A stretch of 64,000 nucleotides of DNA from Adiantum capillus-veneris. Taxonomy: Eukaryota; Streptophyta; Polypodiopsida; Polypodiales; Pteridaceae. The DNA lies in NCBI GenBank assembly GCA_014529385.2, contig CM043958.1:77190669-77254668 (forward strand). The letters are read 5' to 3'. Below, piece by piece: positions 10,320-22,203 of this stretch. The position numbers and the translations under genes were made by a program. Numbering within the stretch: position 1 is the stretch's first letter; the number at the start of each line of letters is the position of its first letter. A model generated the notes under the pieces. That model ran no database searches. It was not told the DNA's origin and saw only the letters and a program-made list of their open reading frames with translations.

Positions 10320-12128
10320 GTGGTGCTGGATCTGAAGACCAAGGAAAGCCATTTTCATCCTATGACGGCGAGAGACGAAGGGGACACCACCAGCTATGAG
10401 TACGAGACTGAAACGGCCTATGATGAGGGCTATACAGATACAGAGGAAGAAGAAAGCGAGGATGATATGCTCAAGATTGATGCTGACATGTTTGGAGTCA
10501 CTGTGGAAGAACCTTGTGTGAAAGAGGGGGTGCAAGCACAGGTGCATGCCATAAGTACTGAAGAGGTGGTCAATATGCTAAGTGGAGACTTGACCAAGAA
10601 GGAGAAAGAAAGTTATGTCCAATTGTGTGCATCTTTTCCAAACCTATTTGCAAAGGAGTATAAAGATTTGAGAGGAGCCAAGGGTGTTGAGCACAAAATA
10701 GCCCTCAAGGAAGGATACAAACCTAAGGTGCAGAAGCTAAGGAGATTGGGTGAAATTCAAAAGGAAGCCCTTTGGCAGGAGATCAATCAGTTACTGGATG
10801 CAGGTATTATATACCCCGTGAAGGAATCAGAGTGGGTTTCCCCGCTGGTTATCACTCCTAAAAAGAATGGGATATGGTGGGTGTGTGTCGACTATAAGCC
10901 ATTGAATGCTGCGACCAAGAGGAATCACTACCCATTGCCGTTTCAGGATGAGATTTTGAATCAGGTGGCTGGCCACAAGAGGTATTCCATTATGGATGGG
11001 TTTTCAGGTTACTTTCAAACAGGGATTGCTCTTGAAGACCAACTGAAGACGACATTCATATCTCCATGGGGTTGCTTTGCCTATCGCAGGATGCCGTTTG
11101 GTTTGGTGAATGCCTATGCCACCTTCCAAGACTGGATGAATAGGGTGTTTGGTTCCTATTTGGGCAGGTTCATTAGAGTTTTCATGGATGACATTGGATG
11201 TTATAGCTCAAGGGCAGATCATTTGTCAAAGCTACGACTATGTTTTCAGAGACTGGATGAAGAGGGAGGCCAATTGAACCCCAAGAAGTGCAGATTAGCA
11301 CAGCCTCGGGCATCATTGTTAGGCCATGTGGTGTCACGAAATGGGATTGAAGCGGATCCAGAAAAGGTCAAGGCTCTAGTCTTGATGGAGTCTCCTCCCA
11401 GTGCACAGGCTTTGGCGTCGTTCGTGCACAGGGTGAAGTATCTGTCAAGGTTTTTTTGGATGTTGTCGCAGTATGTATACCCCCTTCAAAAAAGGGCGCA
11501 GCTGGTGCATGGTTTTAAATGGGATGAAGAGGCTCAAGTAGCTTTTGACAGGGTGAAAGAAATCTTGTGTCAACTGCCTACAGTGTGTCCTCCCAATCAT
11601 GAAGATGATTTTTATGTTGCCATGACGGTAGGCACTGTAGCCATTGGGGCACTACGATTGCAAAAGGTGGGAAGGAGCTATAAACCTATTTATTTTGAAA
11701 GCAGGGTGATAAGTCCTGGGGAGGCAACCTACATTGAAGCCGAACAGTGGGTGATGGCCTTAGTTTTTGCCTCCAGCAAGTTCAAGGTGTATCTCATCGT
11801 GCGAAAGTTTTTTGTGCTAACGGCCAATAATTTATTGCCGGAGGCAGTGTTTCACTTGAAGCCAGGGAAACGGATCATGAAGTGGGTGATAGAGCTACAA
11901 GAATTTGAGTTTGAATTCAAAGTTGACCATACAAGTCGAGCTCACATGGCAGATATTCTAGTCAACAAGGCGGTTGATTTGCCGATCTATCCCAGGGTGG
12001 TGCGGGATGAAACCAAGGAGAAGCCTGACTTAGCGGAAGCTTTTACCATGTGGTTTGATGGAGCATATAGGAGGGTAATACAAAAAGCAGGTGGAGGTGT
12101 GGTGATACGAGATCCACGAACAGGGTGA
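10320..12128 (+). pseudogene. Gypsy reverse transcriptase with degenerate RNase H and start of second RNase H
   Basis: This 602-codon frame is the best preserved part of the element. An acidic N-terminus is followed by reverse transcriptase motifs (LLDAGIIYPVKESEWVSPLV, PLPFQDEIL, FSGYFQTGI, MPFGLVNAYATFQ) and the active site FMDDIG, residues 288-293. The RNase H after it (residues ~425-540) keeps the fold signature (KPIYFESRVI, YIEAEQWVMAL), but the first Asp (now in VAMTVGT) and the TD of the VLTDN motif (now LTANN) are missing. Around residue 578 a second RNase H begins with MWFDGA. A one-base frameshift near 12120 breaks it. No ATG-based start is claimed; it is part of a polyprotein. Confidence 0.88.
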
Positions 12129-12718
12129 TCTTTTCAAAAGCTTATGACTTGGAGGATGTTCATACCAATAATGAGGCGGAGTATCTTACCCTCCATTTAG
12201 GTTTGAAACAGTGTGTCGAGTTTGGTATATCAAGGTTGGTGGTGAAAGGTGATGCATTGTTAGTTATCAAGCAGTTGTTGGGCCAATGGCAGGTGAAACG
12301 AGATTCATTAAAGCATTGGTTCTATGCCATCAAGAAGTTGCTGAAGTTTTTTGAGGAGGTTCAGTTCAAGCATGTTAGAAGAGAGCAGAACCAAGAAGCA
12401 GATCATCTTGCAAGCAGCAAAGTACAAGTGCAGGTTGCAGGTATATATGTGGCCCCAGCCACCTATGCTGGTCATGAGACCTTAAAAGAGATTGAAGACT
12501 TTTTGAATACCGGTCAATGCTCTGAAAGATTGTCGAAGCTACAAAAGCGGAGGATGGTACAGAAACCTCGCAAGTTTACACTGATAGGGAAGGATCTTAT
12601 GACCTATGGACGGGATGAAGTGCTGCGAAGGGTACTTTATAAGGAAGAAATCAGTATGGTGCTGCAGCAATGTCATGAGGAAAGTGGGCATCAAGGTAAA
12701 GACCAAGTTTTGTTTTGA
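12125..12718 (+). pseudogene. Gypsy second RNase H (Tat-type) and integrase zinc domain
   Basis: Continues the second RNase H after the frameshift. With FDGA at the end of the preceding frame, the four acidic residues of the DEDD set are visible: D in FDG, E in NNEAEY, D in VKGDAL and D in QEADHLA. This archaeal/plant-like RNase H domain, lying between the original RNase H and integrase, is what defines Tat-clade elements. The last part has the integrase zinc-binding HxxxxH (HEESGHQ). TGA at 12716 interrupts, and the same frame continues. Confidence 0.82.
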
Positions 12719-12721
12719 ATC

Positions 12722-13774
12722 TTGAGAGCAGGTTTTTGGTGGCCGTCGATATTACGTGATATGCACTATTGGTGCAAAACCTGCCATGAATGTCAGACTA
12801 TGTGTGAGAGGAGGCTGATAACCGAATCGCAGGAAGCTACCATTGCCCAAGATGCTTTTGAGAAGTGGGGCTTGGATGCCATTGGTCCACTCCCAAAGTC
12901 AGCAAGTGGTAAAAAATACATTGTAGTGGCGATTGACTACCTTACCAGGTGGGTCGAGGCCAAAGCTGTGAAGGAGGCCAATGCACATATTGTAGCCCAC
13001 TTTGTTTTCGATAACATTTGTTGTCATTTTGGAGTGCCGTGGGTACTCATTTCTGATAGAGACCAAGGATTCAGGAGCAAGCTTATGCAGGCATTAGTGG
13101 AAACATTAAAGATTGAACATCGATTTTCCTCGCCTTATCATCCCCAATGAAATGGTCTTGTGGAGAGTGCCAATGGACAAATCATCAAGATGCTGACAAA
13201 GTATGTGTATAAGCAAGAGACTGAATGGGAGATCAATCTAGAGAAGTGCCTATGGGCCTACAGGACATCCTACAAAGTGGCGACCAACTTTACTCCCTCT
13301 GAGTTGGTTTATGGTAAGGAGGCAATACTGCCAATTCATGCACAACTGGGTGCTTTGAAAGGTATGTGACGCATCAATGCCACTCCACAAGCTGTCTTAC
13401 AGGATAGGATTGTCAGCCTTGAGGCATTACAAATGAATAGAGAAGCAGCAGCAGACTACTACATGAAGCAGCGGGAAAGACGAGTGGCCAAAGTCAATAA
13501 GAGTCTGCCAGACAAGAAAATAGAGGAAGGAGACCTGGTAATGAAATGCGAGAGCTACTTGGACTTCACCTTCCAGAAGAAGTTCAAGAAGAAATGGACG
13601 GGTCCGTACAAAGTGCAAAAGGAGTTTCTGAATGGGACCTATCAGTTGGTGAGAGTTAATGGTAAGTTTCTTAGGCACATGGTAAATGGTGTACGGCTCA
13701 AGCTGTACTTTGACAGAGGTCTGGTACCTGATGTAAACCAGATTGTAGCTAGGGGGGTTGAGCAACCCACCTGA
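12722..13774 (+). pseudogene. Gypsy integrase
   Basis: The CxxC of the zinc domain (CKTCHEC) is followed by the catalytic core: D in GLDAIGP, D in ISDRDQGF and E in GLVESANG. In-frame TGA codons at 13148 and 13367 interrupt it. The C-terminal segment 13433-13774 has the GPY-like motif (KKWTGPYKVQKEFLNGTYQLV) seen at the end of Gypsy integrases. The frame closes at 13774, about 150 bp before the polypurine tract and the 3' LTR. Confidence 0.85.
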
Positions 13775-13937
13775 GGAGATTTGAAAGTAACAGATATACA
13801 ATGTTGTACATATTGCACATACTGAACATTTGGTTGTGCCTTTTTCCATATGCTTGAGTGCCAGTGAAGTGTTGCAAGAAAAAATTCTGTATATATGCTT
13901 TTGGTCGAACATGAATGTTCAACTAGGGGGTGGGCAA

Positions 13938-15856
13938 TGATGGTGCAGCTAAAGTTGGTCCGTGCCAGGAAGGGTGACAAGCAGTGCTATGGATGCTAGC
14001 AGGTGCATGGCAGCGAGCTAAAGCAGGTGGAAAAGTCCTCGGTAGACCAGTGGCAGCGGAAATGTATGTCTAAAGTGGCTTTTTAGGCCAAGGGGCCTTC
14101 AAATTGGGATAATCGGGATGGCGGACCAAAGTGTCCAGAATGTAGGGCATGTGCCTCGAAATGTAGGGTTCAAGATGATCTTGAGGCCTGTCCAGACGGC
14201 TCATCAAATGAAGCCCCGATGTGAAAGATATCAAAGTTCCAATTTAGAAGCCTTTGCAAATCCCCGACGAGCAGGATAGATGGGGGAAGATGGCCAAGGT
14301 TAGCATCAACAAATAGAATTAGAAGCTCAAATTATGGGGCGTGCCGAACTTTTTCGATTGCTGATCAGAGTCCGAATGGGAAAGTTACGGCCATGTGAAA
14401 AGCTGCAGGGGGGTAGTTGTGTGCCCGCGAGGTCATATTGGAGAACGTGCCATCGGGAAGTTTCAGAGCGTGCCAAGGGTTCCTAGGGGTGGTGCATTGC
14501 ACGTGGACTTCATAGGAAGTGGCAGATACTCAATCAGAACTCGAATGGGCAAGTTATGGGCCAATGAAGATTTTGTCGAGGGCCGATTTTGGCGAGCAAG
14601 CCATGACGGCTCAACAATCGGGTTTACGATTGGTGCAATATAGCTCGACAAAGTCGGGGTCAATTTACAAGAAGGTGGGAACGAATAATGTTGGCCCATT
14701 TTTTCCTGGCTTTGTTGAATGGATCTGAAATAGTGAAAGCGGGAACTGTATGTCCGACGAAGACGGACAACTAGGGGCCTATTTTGGACGGTGTCACCCT
14801 TGTGGGGCAGACAAAGTGATAATGTGGAAGACTTCTTTTCATGGGTATGTTTACGTGTGGGAGACCGTGGGATCCTTCGCTTAGACATTATTTTTAAAAA
14901 AGTTTAAGGACTCCAATGGAGCAACGACGGCTCAGTCGTTGCTCGTGGAGTGCAAAAGAGAGGAGCTTTCTAAGAAAGGGAAGGGGGTGAGGCTTTTTTA
15001 GAAAAAAAGAGGAGGGAAGGCAAAGGAGGCGGGTGCGCTGTCTCAAGAAAGGGAAGGAGTGAAGGGAAAGAAAGAAGAGAAGGAAAGGAAGGAAATGAGA
15101 AGAAGAAAAAGGGAGGCGCTGTCCAAGGGAAGAAAGAAAAGAGGGAAAGAGAAGAGAATGAAAGAAAGAAAGGAGGAAAAAAAAAAAGGTGTTTTGTTTC
15201 GAGCACGGAGGTGAATGGAGAAAGAAAAAAAGATTCGACGGCTTTGAATTCGATTGCGGCAGTTCAAGAAAGGGGAAGTTCGAAGAGGTTTTTTTCTTGG
15301 TTCGAAAGATGGAAGCTTGATGGAGCTTGTGCAAGCGTATAACCACATCAAAGGCGAGAGGAGGAAGACTGCACCATAGCGGTGGCATCAGCGAGGGTTG
15401 TTAAAGCTTGGTTTTTTTCACGCGCATCGAGGTCGTGCCGATGGGGCTATCTGTACTTGGCTGTCTGGAATGCAATAAAAGAAGTCATTGCCCGCTTTCC
15501 AGCATATTTTCCCCTTTCCCCCGCTTTGTTCTATTGCTCTTGTGCTTGTGTCCGCAGTGTTGAGTGTGTGTGTAGGCAAGTGTGCCCTCCATCGAACCGG
15601 CGGTGTCTCGTGGCAAAGAGAGAGAAAGAGGCTTTGGGTGTGCGTGGGAAGCTACAAAATACATAATGCGGTGCGTATCGGTTTGATTGTGATTTGATAT
15701 AGTGTGATCGACTTGAGAGGTGTGCAGGCGGCGGTCTGCTAGCAAGAAAGAGGATTTTGAAGGTGAATCCCAGTGGATTGGGGTGTTGTGTTTACCCTGA
15801 GCTGTAGAGAGGTAGACTACTTGTGTTTCGGGTGTGTTCCCCTTTCTCCCTATCCA
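13938..15856 (+). repeat. Gypsy 3' LTR (about 1.92 kb)
   Basis: Matches 1409-2435 plus 7593-8612 and reads straight through the Copia insertion point near 14876, giving the empty-site comparison. It contains a near-pure purine tract (15045-15185) and an AATAAA near 15474. It lacks the ~85-bp block present in the 5' copy. Confidence 0.88.
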
Positions 15857-16333
15857 ATGTGACTCCAGTCGGTCTCCTTTGAGAGAGAGAGGGAGAGAGA
15901 GAGACTCTCTGTATCAATAGCAAGCACAAGATTTGTGCCCCCTACTTGATAGATTGCAGTGCTATCAACAATATTACTTTGCTAGGGCCTCATGTGAGTT
16001 GCATTGGCTGCCATGACAACTGGGCTTTAAGGCACGGACAGTAGTCTTTTGCAACTATGCCGATTTTGGTATACTATTACAAAAGGGTAGGCTCAATAGC
16101 ATTGACGTGGCTCACTGAGGTGTGTACAACCACAATACATGCCCAATTATTCAACCAAATAACTCATAACTAAGCCTTGTGTGACCATTGCCCAAGATGC
16201 TCACTAAACGCTCACTAAACCCTTTTAACAAGTGTGGCTTTGTAGGTGTCTCTCGGTCTGGAAGGGAGACTTTGGCAACTCTCTCTCTCTCTCTCATGCT
16301 TGCACGATAAGCGGTCTAAGGCCTTGCGTAAAA

Positions 16334-16335
<2 letters not shown>

Positions 16336-16373
<38 letters not shown>
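16336..16373 (+). repeat. (CT)n microsatellite
   Basis: About 19 uninterrupted CT/TC dinucleotides; a shorter CT run lies at 16279-16295. Confidence 0.95.
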
Positions 16374-16375
<2 letters not shown>

Positions 16376-16635
16376 CTTGTGGCCTTGCATCAAACAATGC
16401 TCTCTTTGCCTCATAGTAAAGCCCTAGATGCTTTTTGGCGACACAAGACATCTTTGAGAATTAGATGCTTTTGTTTGTGCGTTCCATTAGCGGAGGTAGG
16501 GTTCACCATATCTGAGCAACGAGAAATGCATTGAGAGAGCTCGCTGAGAAACCAATATTGTGACCTCTTCATTGAGATGGCGAAGAGCAATGATTGAAAT
16601 ATAATCGAAGAAGGAAGGAAAGAAGAAGGGCAGAG

Positions 16636-16690
16636 TGAGGGGGGGGGGGGGGCGGGGGGGGAGGGGGATGGGCGGGGTGGGGTGGGGTGC
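16636..16690 (+). repeat. Poly-G / G-tract cluster
   Basis: A run of 14 G, then further tracts of 8, 5, 4, 4 and 4 G separated by one to three bases. This satisfies the usual pattern for G-quadruplex formation on the plus strand. Confidence 0.9.
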
Positions 16691-16865
16691 AGAGGCGTAG
16701 TTATCCCCGTCACCGCCTATGCGAGGCTGCGGGGTGCAACCATCACTCAAAGCAACTGAGAGGAATCTCGGTAGTTAATAGGATTTATTTGATGGGAATT
16801 TGAAAGGGTCTAGAGCACCACTTATTAAAGTCTGCATGAAAGCGAAGATCCGTCTCCTCCGCCCA

Positions 16866-16866
<1 letters not shown>

Positions 16867-16905
<39 letters not shown>

Positions 16906-16922
16906 TCTCTCTCTCTCTCTCT
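16867..16922 (+). repeat. 37-base poly-C run joined to (TC)n
   Basis: A pure C homopolymer from 16867 to 16903 continues directly into about nine TC repeats. The exact length is uncertain because such runs are prone to sequencing slippage. Confidence 0.85.
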
Positions 16923-18486
16923 GCGCGAGGTGTCAAAGCACACACGAATAGAAAAAGGAGAGAGAAGGGCACAAGGGGAAGGTTGTCGTGCTACAGTAGC
17001 AGAGGTTCCAGGGATATTGGCATTGGAGGATACGATGAGTTGTTGGAGAAGAGAGAAGCTGAGTGTAGCTCAATTGTTCATGCTTGGCTCTCTGAGGTAT
17101 GTCCACTATGTGTCCACATGCCTTCTGCATAGTGTTGTCAAGGGCTTTAAAGAGGATCGGGCGAAGGGGGGTGGGAGGGGACACCAAGGTATGCCACAAC
17201 AGATGCGTGTACGGAGAAGCTAGAGGTATCGAATCTTTGAGGGGATCTTTGGGGGTAATTGAATTTTTAAAGCATGAGCTATTAGGCCTCCCCAATCTCG
17301 AAAAAATAAAAAGCCTTTCAAAAGATTCTAAGTGAGTAAGTGAAGTGTGGGCCAGTGTTCGGGAAAAATCATTTTCACAAACATACAAAAATCCCTCCAA
17401 GATAAATCTGAACCGAAAATTTTACAATACTAACCAATATTTTTGCAAAATTACACTATTTTCCATGTATTTTAAGCGGAATTTTCTCCTTCTTGCCCTC
17501 CCCTCAACCGGCTACTTTGATTTTGCAACCGGCTCAAGGCTAAGCTGAGGCACACTTTTCTCGAACACTGGTGTGGGCCTAGAAAATGAAAAGACTTATG
17601 AACTGGAAAAGTCAAAAGATTTTTTGTATCCATATAAAGAGGTGGTGTACTTCACATTGATGCATTTGTGTCAAGTCTTTTCTTTTATTGTCCTCTAAAG
17701 GCCTCAGTATCCATGTGGACTAAGGTCTTTCAAATTTTGTTGTTTGAAATGAGTCCCCTTTCAAACCCAAAACCATGTCCTTTCAAATAATCTTCCCAAA
17801 AAGCTGCATTCAATTTTTCAAAATTTTTTTTTGGAAGGGGATGAAATAATTGATTTGAAATTTGAAAATAATAATTTTTTTAAAACTTTTGATTCTTTTT
17901 TATGTACCATTAATCATTTTAAAACTTTTGATTCTTTCAGCTTATGGAGACCTAATCACTTTAGAAAACTAAAAATCTACATTTTATTTTAGCTATTCGG
18001 TCCAAAACCCCAAAAACCCATTCATTTCTCAAATTCATACGGGATCTTGGAATCATAGAGGAAAAGAAGCCTCCCCCTGCCTCGTCCGCAGAGAGCTTCA
18101 CCACCTCTCTAGATCTATCTCCGCCATCACCTTCAAATAGATGGTTTCTCTTTGGGTTTTTGCCATCATGCTCATACATATTAACTGTCTCTCTCATTGT
18201 GCCCTTAGATTGGGCTATGGCTCTTAACCATACCTTTAGACTCCAAGGCTCTCTGTATCTTCCACCACAAAGCAGAGTTTGTTCCTAATCAGGATGCCTA
18301 GCATCTCATCCTTACAAAGCCACCAAAAATTGTTGATGAAGCACCATTGCCAAGGACCCCCTGCATCCAAATGAGTGCGATAAACAAAAAAACTCTCTGT
18401 CTCTCACCTTGGCTCTGACACACAGCATCAAGATTACCGCAATAGCAAAAAAATCCCCTTTGTCTTTGTCGATCTTGGCCTTGACA

Positions 18487-18488
<2 letters not shown>

Positions 18489-18531
<43 letters not shown>
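18489..18531 (+). repeat. (CT)n microsatellite
   Basis: About 21 uninterrupted CT dinucleotides. Confidence 0.95.
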
Positions 18532-18534
<3 letters not shown>

Positions 18535-19378
18535 CACGTGCCATTTCCTCCCATTTTCTCTTCAAAGTCCTTATGGCATCTTAGTAGATTCCTATCCAAA
18601 CAAATGGATTCAAAATTGAGCAAACTTACTCACTTTGAAATTAAAACATTTTTTGGTGAAGAGTTTAACTAGTTACGAAAAAAATATATTCGATATATTT
18701 GAATGAATTTTTTGTGAAGTGGTACTTTTATAGTGACATGCATGATTCTTTAAGGCTCCAATCTCCCTGCATGGAAGACCAACATCCAATTTCCCTAAGA
18801 TTTGACCATTGGAAATAACCTTTGAATTTTGGAACCTTAGCATTTTGGAGATAGAGCGAGTTGTATTGTAAGGAGACATGCTTTTAGATCCCTTTTAATG
18901 AGGTTCTCCGAGAATGCATAGGCAAACAATTAATAGCTCTAAGTCTTTTAAAATGTGTATTGCTAAGATTAGTAAGTGACTTTTCAATTAAAAATGATAA
19001 TTATCCATCTCTATTTTTTGTACCTTAATTGTTATGGATAAAGCCTATGTACTTTTAATTGTTAATAGCAATCAATAGCTTGAATTTTGTAAATCTACCC
19101 TTTGCATTAAGGGCTAAGAACACGACCCCCCCCTCTCTCTTTCATATTATTATGAGTTTACGACCCCCCCTCTCCCCCCCTCCTCTCTCTCTCATATTAT
19201 TATGAGTTTTACTTTTTTAAAATAGATTTTTAACTCTCATGACCCCTCAATAGTCACTTTTTTGCCTTTTGAAGGCCCATGTGGAGATTTCACCTTGTTT
19301 TTCCATTAGTTTAAAGTGTCCTTGCACTATTTAGGTAGTGATTTTTGTTTGAAGCCATTAAGAATATCTCATATAAGA

Positions 19379-20380
19379 ATTATGCAAGGGTTCGGGAGTG
19401 GGCTTTGCTCTGTGAAAGCAGCCTGCAAGTGCACAGAGCAGGAGGCTCAAGGTGCTTTGCCGCAGGGCGTTTGGTAGGCGTCGATCACTGGATGAATGTG
19501 GAGCTTGTTAGCGAGCGTGGATTTCTTTGGGGGTGAGGGAAGGGGCTTCTTCATCCCTCGTCCTCTGTGCCCCTCCCAAGCTTGGACCTTATTTTTGGTG
19601 CACGAGAGAGGCAGTTCCTCCTCGTGCCTCCTTCTGGGAGGACAAAGGGTTGCCGGTTCATTCTGATCCCCTCCTCGCGCGCGGTTCATCCACAATGGGA
19701 GCGAAGAGGGTTCCACATGGTGTTCTTCACACGATGGCTTACCGTCAGGTGCTGTGGATGGTGATGGTGTTGGTCGGTGGTGCATGACAGAGCTGCATGA
19801 TCTTGTATGGCGCTTGGCCCACCTCAAAGGCCTGGTATCCTATGGTTGCTGGTGGTCACTTGATGGATCATTTCGGCATGCCAGTGTCCGTGTGGCCTCC
19901 AACCTAATGATGGTGGGAGTGGCTCTCTTGTGCGGCTTTGGATCTGGTGATGGGAGAGCATGGTTGTTGTGGCAAGATTTCCTTGCTTTGTGGCATCATC
20001 CTCAGGTCCCAAGTTTCTATCTTTAGTAATTTTTTTATTTCCACGGTCTTATTTCGTTGCTATATTTTGGAGGGTGGCTCCCTGCCTAGTTGGTGTCGTG
20101 CTTTGTACTGGAGGGGGATTGCATCTGAGTGTGGCAGGCTTGGTGTTTTTTCGTGGCACCCTCTGGTTCATTGTATCTGTGTTATGGTCTATTGCTTTGT
20201 ATACGTTATATGAAGTCTTGATGACTATAGCGGGTTTAGGGATCCCTGTAAACTGTGAATTTTATGTACCTGTGTGGTATGGCAGTGTTCGATGGAACGG
20301 TCTGTGCATGGATTAATTATTTTAATTTTTTGTTTGTTCTTATTATATTCACTCACATAATGTGAGTTTGGCAAAAAAAA
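19379..20380 (+). mobile_element. Retroposed segment (about 1 kb), family unknown
   Basis: The segment ends in a short A tail (20373-20380) and is flanked by 17-bp direct repeats, 19362-19378 and 20382-20398 (gaatatctYatatWaga, two mismatches). A 3' A tail plus a long target-site duplication indicates insertion by LINE machinery. No reverse transcriptase or endonuclease motif is visible. It could be a 5'-truncated LINE tail, a SINE-like element or a processed transcript. The interior is Trp- and Gly-rich in translation, with no family I recognise. Confidence 0.55.
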
Positions 20381-20551
20381 GGAATATCTTATATTAGACA
20401 AGTGTTTAGCCTTTTTCTTTAGCTAGTATGTCATACACATTTTAGAAAACAGTCAATTACAAAGGAATTGGAAAAGATGCGTTCTTGATTAATTAGCAAC
20501 TAGTATGTGACCCGCGCGTTGCTACGGACAAGAAAAGCATGGTTATTGGAT

Positions 20552-20664
20552 CCCCCCCCCCCCTCTCTCTCTCTCTCTCCCCCCTCACACACACACACAC
20601 ACACATACACACACACAAATACCAATGTCCCTTTTTGGATTGTTCCTATGTTGTTGAAAATTAT

Positions 20665-20715
<51 letters not shown>

Positions 20716-20732
20716 TGCACACACACATACAC
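20552..20732 (+). repeat. Compound C/CT/CA/CG microsatellite
   Basis: Two arrays in succession. C12-(CT)n is followed by (CA)n to about 20616; then (CT)n from 20666 passes through a short (CG)n to (CA)n ending near 20732. Confidence 0.93.
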
Positions 20733-21115
20733 ATGCCTTGGGATAAATGTAAAACATCTACAAATTCTTCAAATATGTGAAGCTAAAGTATTCGACGTCA
20801 ATGGCTCCTAGAAGCTAACAACATTGCTAGCCATAGAAGAAGCCCAAATGCATCCACTCAATGCTAAGATGATCTACATCCTTGCATCCCCAATTAAGGC
20901 CTTTTGTTATTGACTATTTCAAAAAAAGGATGCATTTTAACTTTTTGCTTCAATTACTACATCGCTATCATAGCTTGCAGATAAATATCTCTCAATATGT
21001 CAGCCCCCAGAGTGCTCTAATATACAGGAAAATGCCATCACTGCTAATGGGGGGTGAGAGAGAGCATGGAGAAGAATGCATCCCCTAAGTTTGGACAATG
21101 GAATAGGCTCCTACA

Positions 21116-21117
21116 TC

Positions 21118-21209
<92 letters not shown>
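21116..21209 (+). repeat. (CT)n(CA)n compound microsatellite
   Basis: About 44 bases of CT pass directly into about 50 bases of CA. Confidence 0.95.
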
Positions 21210-21210
<1 letters not shown>

Positions 21211-21489
21211 CTGTCCGAGTTCTAGCTACAACTGCTCCCACTTAAGCCATTATCTCTTTACTCTCTTGCTACCATACCAAAATATTAGTGGCTCAAGAAA
21301 ACCCATGCACACCTATTGCCTTGAGCACCCATCTTCTACTGCCAAGCGCTCCCCACCAATGGACAGTGCTTGTCCCCTGTTTGCCTCTACATGATCATTA
21401 GTAGCTATCCTGATCAAGGTCTTGGTCTTGGTCCCGAATGACCCACCTCACTCTTTCTCATTCTCTCTCTACTTGCTAGTGACAGAGCA

Positions 21490-21490
<1 letters not shown>

Positions 21491-21556
<66 letters not shown>

Positions 21557-21632
21557 AATTTTGACTACTACAGTGTGCACATTGTCAAAAAACGATGATT
21601 TACACAGTCTATGTGGTCTCTCTTCTCTTCTC

Positions 21633-21700
<68 letters not shown>
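21491..21700 (+). repeat. Duplicated (CT)n(CA)n arrays
   Basis: Two CT-CA arrays (21491-21557 and about 21627-21700) are each followed by the same unique phrase (caattttgacta, at 21556 and 21727). The array plus its flank was therefore duplicated with a period of about 171 bp. Confidence 0.88.
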
Positions 21701-21702
<2 letters not shown>

Positions 21703-22164
21703 GCTGACGATAGGTTGTCAAACGTACAATTTTGACTATTGCAGGTCATTGAAAAAGGATGAAATCGCGTAGAATTTGAACTACTTCACTCAATTGTCAA
21801 AGGCTCTTTAATGTGTCTATGGTAAGAAGGACGACCCGATAGGGACTCAACAACTCAATTTTGGCGTTGATCCGACATGCCATGCAAATCAACCAAAAAA
21901 CAACCCGTGGAGGCCCTCTCCTTCCTCTAATTTTTCAAACTCCATTATAAAGAGTATACATAATGGACTATTGAATAATAGCAAAAATCTATTGTGTACC
22001 CCAGTGCTCAAGAACAACATAGGTTTAATATAATTTCACCTACAACTTTTCTCAACTATATCTAATGCACCTTGGAGGCCCTTGCCGCTTGACATAAAAA
22101 AAGGGCTTGGGGGGAGGAGGACCAAGGCAAATAAAGAAAGAGAGTAGATTGGGTGCCAAGAAAA

Positions 22165-22167
<3 letters not shown>

Positions 22168-22201
<34 letters not shown>
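22168..22201 (+). repeat. (CT)n microsatellite
   Basis: About 17 CT dinucleotides. Confidence 0.95.

Positions 22202-22203
<2 letters not shown>

Larger units (their letters stand above)
1409..15856 (+). mobile_element. Tat-like Ty3/Gypsy LTR retrotransposon, interrupted by a Copia
   Basis: The two LTRs are recognisable because the sequence from 1409 is repeated from 13938, starting TGATGGTGC in the 3' copy, and both copies end CCCTATCCA (8612 and 15856). The 5' LTR is split by a Copia element at 2436-7592. Between the LTRs lie gag, protease, reverse transcriptase, a degenerate Gypsy RNase H, a second RNase H and integrase, all on the plus strand. A purine-rich tract (13921-13937) precedes the 3' LTR. 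The coding frame has several stops and at least two frameshifts, so the copy is dead. No matching target-site duplication was found (gagca before, atgtg after). The extra RNase H places it near the Tat clade. Confidence 0.88.
15857..19378. other. Non-coding spacer rich in simple repeats
   Basis: No coding region is supported. It contains short GA and CT tracts (15881-15905, 16279-16295, 16336-16373), a G-rich stretch near 16636-16690, a 37-base poly-C run followed by CT (16867-16922), a long CT tract (18489-18531) and C/CT-rich stretches near 19125-19190. The CT and C runs produce meaningless Ser/Leu- and Pro-rich frames. A phrase 'aagtgaag...tgggcc..gaaaatgaaaag...catataaag.ggtg' near 17340-17645 resembles 340-450, suggesting a dispersed repeat. 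Confidence 0.5.
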
